A DNA stretch of 64,000 nucleotides from Parelaphostrongylus tenuis. Taxonomy: Eukaryota; Nematoda; Chromadorea; Rhabditida; Metastrongylidae. Made by a program: the position numbers and the translations under genes. Position 1 is the first letter of the stretch, and every line of letters starts with the position of its first letter. The notes beneath the pieces are model-generated. The model had not been told where the DNA came from. It did no database searches and worked only from the letters and a program-made list of their open reading frames with translations. Of the stretch, positions 56,906-64,000 are shown one piece after another. The stretch spans positions 310,001 to 374,000 of the forward strand of contig JAHQIW010003923.1 in assembly GCA_019055375.1 (NCBI GenBank). The letters are read 5' to 3'.

Positions 56906-58091
56906 AAGAGGTTTGGGTCTATGGTTCTGAAAAGGTCAAGCGAATATATAAACATACTTAAGTTCTGCACTATCGCTAGTTCTCAGGCTCCAAAAAAATC
57001 TTTCGGTTTAAAGACCTTACATTTTCATGTTTGATGCTACGAACTATTCCCAAAGAGTGACTTCTCAATTACACCTTCAACAGTGAGTGAAAAAAATGCA
57101 AAAAATACGAGTAAAAGCTCTTTTGCTCCTCGAATACCTTCACGCATCTTTTAATTTACTTAATCTTCATAGAAAATGATATGCCGTAGGCAACTCATAC
57201 TTCGTTTCGCCTTTTAATATTCACAACGAAAAAACCAATTATTGATCTTATGAACTAGAATAAGAGTTGACGTCCATAAAATAACGTACCTGTGACGATT
57301 AATCACTATTCATACTATTTAGCACAACTAGAAGACACTTTAATCAAACTTACATTCGGCGATGGTGCCATTACAGTTAAGAAATGGTTTAACCGAATTC
57401 CCTACAATGTCAGCTTCCTTAACAAAAATAAGACAATTAGGACAACCGATGTGGTTGGTGACATGAAAGTAAGATCACGTGAACAACCAAAGAATTCAAA
57501 ATAAAGAGAAATTTGACCCGAAATTGCAATTCGCCAACTTCGAAGCTGGTGTGACTCATGTGAAAAAAGCTACAACGACCCTGAAAGCCCCAAGTGAAAT
57601 GACTCCAACACAAGCCAGACCGATTCCTATACGAAACTCTTAACAGCAGTTGCTTGAAAAGAAACCGTTGCATAAAAGTCGCAAGTTTACCACCGATACA
57701 TCGTAGATTCAGTTGCTTTTGAGCCACAATGAGGTTCAACTATCTGCCGTGACATTGACTCAAGGTTTTCTGAACTTTACTTTTTGACCTTTCATCGGCG
57801 TCGTCGTTTCAGAGTCTTGATGTCAATTTAACCTTTTGCAGACGGCAACATAATCGATATCGTCAGTGGCGCAACTTTTGTTCTTCAACAAAAATTTTCT
57901 CCTTTGTTCTGGGAAATACTTTACATTTTTTGTTGCTTACACAACAATTGTTCTTGCACGAACCGACCAAAGGTTGAGATTTGTGGTCATGCTGATGATG
58001 AAACATTCATACGAAGCAAATAAACGTTAGCAAAATTAAGCTACGTCGGATTTCCATTAAAGATATTGCTTTTGGCCAGTTGGCGTTCTTT

Positions 58092-59153
58092 GTGCTGGAG
58101 CTTGTGGTTTTTGCTGTGTGGTCCCTGGATTTGTCTCAGGCAGTGACCCGATCGATGTTAGAATATGGTTAGATTGTCCTTAATGGCGCACTGACCTTTG
58201 TGCTGCACGCGTCGAACTTCCGGGTTGCGGCGACTTTTGCCCTTTGAATTGGCTGGTTGCACTTCCAAGTTGCTACGGGCTGAACTTTAGTCTGAGTGAC
58301 CGTGTCTTCTGCCAACTTGTCTCTTGTAACCGACAAGAGCACAAATTTCAAATCCTTTATATGGGTCATACAAAACAATGTGGTGAAACCGAACAATGAC
58401 GTGGTAATCACCAAACAACCTATAATATACATACATTACTGTAATAATATCATAAGAACGATATAGATACGATTGCGACATATCGTTATGTGAACATATG
58501 TCTGTGAATGTGATGTTTCGTCTTGTGACGATAATGTTAATAAGTGAATGTGATTGATGAGATGTATCGTCGTGTGACGATACCACGGATGTTGTGATTG
58601 ACGGAACATGACTAGGCGGCTGAGCCCGTTTGGGATTGCTATGCTCGCCCCAAGTAGAACACCGGACAAGGGATCCAGTGGGTGAGTACATAGTGTTAGC
58701 AGTGGGGTTGCTACTGATTATGTATGGGCAGAATCCCTTAACCGCGGTGGTGGGTCCAGCATAGCCTAAGTGAGTTTGCTCCGCCACGTTAGTGATTGTT
58801 CCGCACACAATTCTATTGAGTTCATCTGACAGTTGTATGAACTCAACCTTATGATAGCAATAATTTACATGATAACGAGACTATGTGAAGAGAGCAATAA
58901 TGATTCGACAATGAACTGAGGTGAGGTGGTCCGGGTGAGGTCAGACGACCGTTCGGATGATGCCCGTCGATCGAACTGCCTGTTGAGGTTGGTGGCAGCT
59001 GGGTGCCGCCCTCTCCACTTGAACCATTTCTGTCTGAGGTCCTCGAACCTCTGCGGTACCACTTGCTCTCTAAGGTCGTGGGCCATCTGCGTTACCTAAA
59101 TTATCATGTAATTCCCGAAAACATAGTAAAACTCCGTTGGGAGGTTTGCTATA
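58092..59153. mobile_element. 1062-bp insertion of unknown class with TTCTTT duplication
   Basis: It interrupts sequence continuous in CAP copies A (39660) and B (42815). TTCTTT occurs at 58086-58091 and 59154-59159. The ends are GTGCTGGAGC and TTTGCTATA: no TG..CA and no clear inverted repeat, so it is neither a typical LTR nor a typical cut-and-paste element. Inside are two GTCGTGTGACGATA-like repeats (58525-58585) and a 10-bp inverted repeat TTGAGTTCAT/ATGAACTCAA (about 58816-58847). Minus-strand frames 58287-58808 (173 codons) and 58865-59086 have no recognised domain. Confidence 0.65.
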
Positions 59154-59404
59154 TTCTTTATCTATCCACTGCAAGATGGCTGATTCAATAAAATGATTGA
59201 GAATGAGGGCAGATGTGCCAGGTTTGAAACTGCAAGCATTTGTGAGTGTGGAACCTTCAAAAGAATCATGACTTTTGAAAAGGTAGAAGTTATACCAACA
59301 TTGATTTTCGGTGGATTTTCAAAACTCACATTTGATATATCAGTCCATTTGTTCCCTTAAGTAGTAATGCATCTTCAGAGTAGTTCATTACTGCTGTCTC
59401 AAGT

Positions 59405-61300
59405 GAGTATTTTCTTCTGTTTAGCCTTTCCGAGGTGTTATTGATATTTTTTTAAATATTAGCGAAGCGTATAACAATACAGTCGGTAATGCAGCTTGAA
59501 TACACAATTCGAGGTGGCTAACGTTTCGGCATGTCGCCTTCTTCAGAGCCTGGAAAGATCATATTGATCCACAATCCACTAAGCCAAAACGTCCATAACT
59601 TTAGCAGAAAACGTTGGAAACGAATCTTGAATCGCATAGCAGAAGCTTCAATTTAAAACACTCACCGTTTTCATGTTTTGGGTCTATCAATTATTCATTG
59701 AAGACCAGCCGCTTAGGGTCAGTGCATCAATGGGCTGTGCTTAACTCAGGCCGGAAAGATCAACCTGAGGTATGGTTCGAGGTCACGCGTAATTCGAGGC
59801 ACTCCTCTTTTCTGTTCATTTTTGGGCCTTGCTATATATCTAAAAGGCTTCTAAGGTTTTACGTGCAAATGTTTTTGATTCCTGTGCGAGGATAGTGAAT
59901 TTGACGCCGAACATTACTCCTGCATGTTTTTGGTCCCTTTGCGCGCCCGGTGGAGTTTTTGGATCGGAGTTGCGTAACCCAACTAGGTGAACTTTTACAC
60001 GGAGGAATAGCGGTCTACGCGTTTCGCCAGTGTACTCATCGCCTCACGCCTCGCAAGAGAATAGGTAAATTGTACCCGATCTCATGCATTCGCCCTCTCT
60101 GTCGTTTGGGTAAATTTTGCAGTCATTGGTTTCGCAGAGGCGGTCATACAGTCGGTTGCGGACTAATTGGCCCTTTAGTGTCTTTGGGGGTATTTCAACT
60201 ATTGTTACCAAATTATCCAAACCTGCTCTTTTTAGGCAGCGTTTAATAGCTGTGCTTAGTTCATCAGAGATAGTAGGCAGGAGAATAGGAACCTTATTTT
60301 CGGTAGACTTGTCGTTTGAGAGCATAGAATTTCCTCTAAGTCTAACCTGAGAAGCTCCTACCGTATCGTAGCCATTAGAGATGGCTATTTTTCGCTTTCA
60401 CCAAGCTTAAAGATTATACCTTGTGTTATTCTCCTGCGCACACATTTGTCGCTGTGCGGAACATGTTCTTCAAAAGCGCGCGTTTTAAGTGTGAAGGATG
60501 AGCTGATAGATAATGAACCAAGATGTTTTTGTTGTTTGATTTTCGGTACCATTTTGTGTTGTGAGAGTTTTTGGATAGGTTGACCTGAACGTTCAAAACG
60601 CGAGCCATTGCTCTCGGTTCCTCACGGGTGAACTTCATGTACCGTGACTGACTGTTCAGCAACTCAACACATTTGTCCATCTCCTCTTGGGTTGAGCAGA
60701 CGACAAAGCAGTCATCTATGTATCTACAGTAGAGCAACGGCCGGGAGATGATATGTGCTCACCACTCTAAACATAAAGGCTATAGCAAGGTTGGCGCTAG
60801 CCGTTGTCCCATGCCAGTCCTCTGATTTGGGCAAAATGTTCCCGGACCATCTAAAAGATTGAACAGTCTAGGCACTCTTCTAAGAGAGCCGTAACCTGCC
60901 GGATGGAGAAGCCGTAGACGTTTGTTGTCCTTTCGCGCTCCGCTAGAAGCTCGTATATGGCTTTCATTGCGGACTCATTCGATGCGTTTGTATAAAGGCG
61001 TTTACGTCGAACGATTTCATTACGCACTCGTTGTTGGAGGACGCGCTACGTAGATCGTCTAGGAACATATGGGTATTGGTGAGATGGGCTGGAATGTGTC
61101 TTAGTAATTGGACTAGTATTAGGTTCAAGAACCACCTTATCCTATCCGTTGGCCCAACTAAGCAGCTGATGATGGGCTTTAACTTTGAAATTTGATGCAT
61201 TAGTGGACAAAAGATCATCAGTGCATACCAACTTATGATTTTAATGAATAGTTTAAGACGGGACATGATGATGAACTAAGTTTTAGCTGAGAGATAAAGG
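59405..61300 (-). mobile_element. Penelope-like retroelement with GIY-YIG endonuclease, broken
   Basis: Read on the minus strand. RT fingers/palm, 61264-60964: SKLKPIISCLVGPTDRI, LNLILVQLLRHIPAHLTN, ECVMKSFDVNA. Degraded middle, 60960-60740: SFRWSGNI, then LAIAFM. Catalytic block, 60737-60426: LLYCRYIDDCFVVCSTQEE, KWYRKSNNKNILVHYLSAHP, LLKNMFRTA. Linker, 60325-60060: GTIYLFSCEA. Then, frame-shifted, a GIY-YIG core DEYTGETRRPLFLRVK, TFARKTLEAF and KMNRKEECLEL (about 60050-59780). Penelope-like elements copy RNA at exposed 3' ends using this RT plus GIY-YIG nuclease pair. Several stops make it inactive. Confidence 0.88.
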
Positions 61301-61818
61301 AAAACAATTATTTTCCTATGTCGCTGCTTAAACATCGACACACTATTCAACAGATTATCGCTCACATTCAATACAATTCTGGTGTCTCTTCGTTGCCGTA
61401 ATTTAAAAGTTGTTGAGTGCTCAGATTATGATGCGACCATGTTGAAAAGCCAAAATGTAGAGAATTTCCTATTTTATGATTTATTTCCATTGCTTCCATG
61501 TCAGATGCAGGTGGAAAGAGGTCCTTGGCTTGAAAGTCCCCTCGAAGCTACTCGCGAGCGAATAAGGTTGATCAATTTCAGAACTCCTTGTCTAGTCTGA
61601 TCGGTGATGGTCATTCCCTGGCAGTTGAATGCTTAAACAGTTAACAAATAGTTCAGTCAATCTGTTGAATATCGTGAATGCAACGACAGTGATAAGTCCG
61701 ATACCCTGAAATTTTTTAAAATTTAAAACATCTACGTTTCTCATATCCACCACTGAAATGACCAGGTTGAAACAACTGAAATAAATTGCATGAATTTTTC
61801 AAAATATTTGGAGATTCA

Positions 61819-62136
61819 TATTCCTAAGAGAATTGAGTGGTGAGCAAAAACACGACCTCAGGCGGGAATCGAACCCATTCAACTGGGTTTATAAAGCGAA
61901 ATCGCATATCCAGCCAAAGCTGTCAAGGGTTGGTGGCTGACAGCTAACATTGAGATGTTGAAGAATGAGTCGTCAGGCAAATGTGCCTCAGTGGTGTAGT
62001 GATAGAGCACGCGTCCCGGATAGGATTGAAGGTGGGTTCGATTCCCGCCTTGAGGTCGTGTTTTTGCTCACCACTCCATTCTCCTAGGAATATAGGAAAC
62101 ATCATAACAGTGCGAAATGCATTGAAAATACTATCA
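61819..62136 (+). mobile_element. tRNA-core element with 13-bp target duplication
   Basis: Flanked by perfect ATTTGGAGATTCA at 61806-61818 and 62137-62149. CAP copy A has the unoccupied site near 40428. The inner termini TTCCTAAGAGAATTGAGTGG and the complement of CCACTCCATTCTCCTAGGAA form inverted repeats. The right half has GTGGTGTAGTGATAGAGC (A-box-like), CGCGTCCCGGATAGG and B box GGTTCGATTCCC; the left half has the B box in antisense (GGGAATCGAACCC). A 45-base A-rich tail follows. Confidence 0.85.
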
Positions 62137-62206
62137 ATTTGGAGATTCAATAAAGCTAACATACACTTATCGTTTCACAAACCACCAGCAGTGTATAATG
62201 GAGCAT

Positions 62207-64000
62207 TCTGGACAGCAGGCGTTGTCCCACACTGCTCAGTGCTCCTTTTGAGCCGAATTGATGTTGTAACTCTCCTCAGTATCACAAACAGCTTAGTAAC
62301 GGTTAAATCAGAATGGAATTATTCTGTCTACAGTGTAGGCCCGCTAATTTATGAGTGTGTGCTGCATTGAGCAGTAATCCATGAGATTTTTCCGTATTTT
62401 CTATCACGACTAAACAAATCTGTTCATAATAAGCGGATTGACATATCGAAGAATTATTCTGTTCTCTGCTTTGTAGTTGGTTGTATCAGAACAGGAATAA
62501 TCTGTTTCTAGTGTAAATCGAGTAAAGTCAACAGCTCAGTACGGTTTCTGACGGCAGCACCTGTCTAGTCAGTGGTTGTCAGAGCTTTTATGTCGCTTTT
62601 CTTACTTGACTCGAGGTTTTCAAAATAGTCGTTGAACAGTGCCGATAAATCATTCATCATCTAGTCGTAGTATTTATTTCCTTGATATGAGCGCAGCGAT
62701 CGTAAACGTGCTGTCTTTCTGATAGTCGAAAAATCGGTGAAAAATTTTTACGTAGAATGTTATTCTGGAGCTTGTCCTCTCTCAGTCTACTGAGCCTAAC
62801 ATTTGAATTTCAGAGAGGCTAATTGTGGTGAAGTTTCTCGAGCAAACATTCTAAAGACTCTAGAATGAAAGACCTCGTTTTAAATTTTTTTCGAAAATTT
62901 TTTCTTGCAATTCTACTAATCTGTTTCACTTATTTGCTTTCAAATTTGACGCGATGGTTTATGTTGCTTGTGTGAAAAACGTTTATGCACAGAACGAATT
63001 AAAAAAAAATTGGAATACAAATAGACCAATATAAGCCAATTGCATATTTTGTAATTTAAGAATGCATTCGCGTAGTAAGATAACAAGGTGGAATTCTGTA
63101 TTCTTTCAATGAAAAGTACTTCCTATTTCAGGGTACAATTTTCACGGTGAACCACTGAGACTATTGCTAGAGTTGCCAACATAAAATGTTTTTTGGAAAA
63201 TCGATTAAATTAAGTTGCGACTTGCGTTTTGCGCACCACATCGCAGCTATTCCAGTGGAATTCCGAACAGCAATCTGACTTGTGTGCAAAATTGAAAAGC
63301 AGAGCACACGCCTATAATTTAATGATCAGTTGTTTGTTTTGGGAAATCTCGTAATCTGTTTACAAATTCTCTATCTGAACAGTGATCTGCTTGTCAAACC
63401 AGATTTGCCAGTAACTCTGGAAGTCTTACTTCAGTATATTATGCTGTGGAAGTTACGCTTCAAATTGAAGATCGAAACGCTGAAATATAGTGTTGAAATT
63501 CAATGTTGGTAATACTCGTCTTTATTGTAGGAAAAAGTAAAAAGAAGATTCTTTCATTATTGTTTGAGCCAACTTGTCATGTGGTCTGGCAAGAGCTCTT
63601 GTACAGCCCCATACACGTGTTTCGCTCCTACAGACTCGTCAGCAGGGCAGAACCCGTCGTCTTTCGATATTTTTATAGTCAGTTCTCTCGGGAGCTCTGC
63701 TCCCATACAGAGAGTCATCGAAGACGAACGTTTTACACTCTATGTCAAGCGAAATTTTCACCTAACACAGAATGCGCTCGATTGCCCTTTGACTGGCATT
63801 TTTATGATATTATACCTTCATTTCGAGTGCTTTATCAGACCACGCTCAAATTTCAGTATATCGTTTCATTATTATTTGAGCCAACTTGTCATGTGGTCTG
63901 GTAAGGGCTCTTGTACAGCCCCATACACGTGTTTCGTCCTAACAGGCTAAAAAAAGATTTATTGCAGGAAAATTGAAAGAGGACATACGCATGCAGCAAT
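62207..64000 (-). repeat. Duplicate of the CAP-gene upstream region
   Basis: Collinear with 40494-42300 (see that entry). The segment TGAGCCAACTTGTCATGTGG + TCTGG...CTTGTACAGCCCC occurs at about 63567-63640 and again at 63877-63945. Open frames 63503-63950 run through these repeats and are not conserved in the other copy. The duplication continues beyond the window end. Confidence 0.75.

Larger units (their letters stand above)
55493..57945. repeat. Right arm of the palindrome (composite copy IV)
   Basis: Inverted relative to copy II: 55500-55870 mirrors 51350-51700 and also 570-940 of copy I; 56230-56460 mirrors 51060-51310; a minisatellite lies at 56725-56905; the outer block 57045-57940 mirrors 49580-50480. 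At 55485-55520 it preserves the empty target of LINE copy 1. The outer edge meets the CAP pseudogene C exon at about 57945. Confidence 0.75.
57946..62206 (-). pseudogene. CAP-domain pseudogene C (domain 1 remnant, three insertions)
   Basis: Collinear with CAP gene exons 5' end to 1. 57946-58085 matches 39545-39660. 59155-59400 matches 39665-39900. 61320-61380 matches 39950-40010. 61494-61631 is exon 2 (MTITDQTRQGVLKLINLIRS), frameshifted by an extra G at SRVAS. 62167-62206 is the signal exon. It is split by a 1.06-kb insertion (58092-59153), a Penelope-like element (59405-61300) and a tRNA-core element (61819-62136, intron 1). Domain 2 and the hinge are missing; the palindrome begins where exon 5 should continue. 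Confidence 0.8.

Noticed and set aside
58287..58808. 173-codon minus-strand frame as a gene
   Set aside because: It lies wholly within the 1.06-kb insertion, with no domain recognised; kept only as a note on that element.
63503..63950. 133- and 128-codon overlapping frames
   Set aside because: They read through direct repeats in two frames and the paralogous copy at 41.9-42.2 kb does not preserve them.

Overview
This window is nuclear DNA from a eukaryote, most probably a strongylid (clade V) parasitic nematode such as a hookworm or relative. That placement is inference. It rests on a cytochrome P450 of the nematode CYP33-like type with many phase-consistent small exons and multi-kilobase introns, a two-domain CAP/SCP (activation-associated secreted protein, ASP-like) gene cluster, and nematode-type LINE, Penelope-like and mariner relics. 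No prokaryotic features (operons, ribosome binding sites, CRISPR, phage) are present. Most long open frames are chance frames or transposon debris.

Layout. 1-6.3 kb: a composite repeat (copy I) split by a 3.36-kb RTE-like LINE with a 12-bp target-site duplication. It also carries a mariner-derived element with long inverted repeats and tRNA-derived SINEs. 6.7-10.3 kb: a tRNA-core inverted-repeat element, then minus-strand relics of a second LINE family and a Penelope-like element. 10.3-18.6 kb: mostly featureless A+T-rich DNA. 18.65-35.24 kb (+): a decayed but almost fully traceable P450 gene (11 of about 12 exons found). Its introns hold two LINE relics, two tRNA-core elements and a possible mariner end. 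36.6-37.1 kb: another LINE relic. 37.99-40.49 kb (-): a double CAP-domain secreted protein gene of 11 exons with a Thr/Trp-rich hinge and one apparent 1-bp frameshift. 40.5-42.3 kb: its upstream region, duplicated at 62.2-64.0 kb. 42.6-43.4 kb (-): a CAP pseudogene. 44.5-47.9 kb (-): a second copy of the RTE-like LINE. 49.6-57.9 kb: a giant imperfect palindrome built from composite-repeat copies II, III and IV, with minisatellites, mariner relics and SINEs. 57.9-62.2 kb (-): a third CAP pseudogene, broken by a 1.06-kb insertion, a Penelope-like element and a tRNA-core element.

How it fits together. Two host gene families are recognisable: a P450 (xenobiotic/lipid oxidation at the endoplasmic reticulum) and tandem CAP-domain secreted proteins. 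Everything else is repeats nested in repeats. Paralogous copies within the window act as empty-site controls, so several insertions can be dated relative to duplications and their target duplications read directly.

The most unusual item is a dispersed family of elements that pair a tRNA-like core (A/B-box-like motifs) with terminal inverted repeats of the form GAGTGRTGWGCAAAAA. Three are head-to-head palindromic, and one is flanked by a 13-bp target duplication. Limits: all calls were made by eye without alignment or database search. Exon boundaries come from splice-site and phase logic. Single-base frameshifts could be assembly errors.
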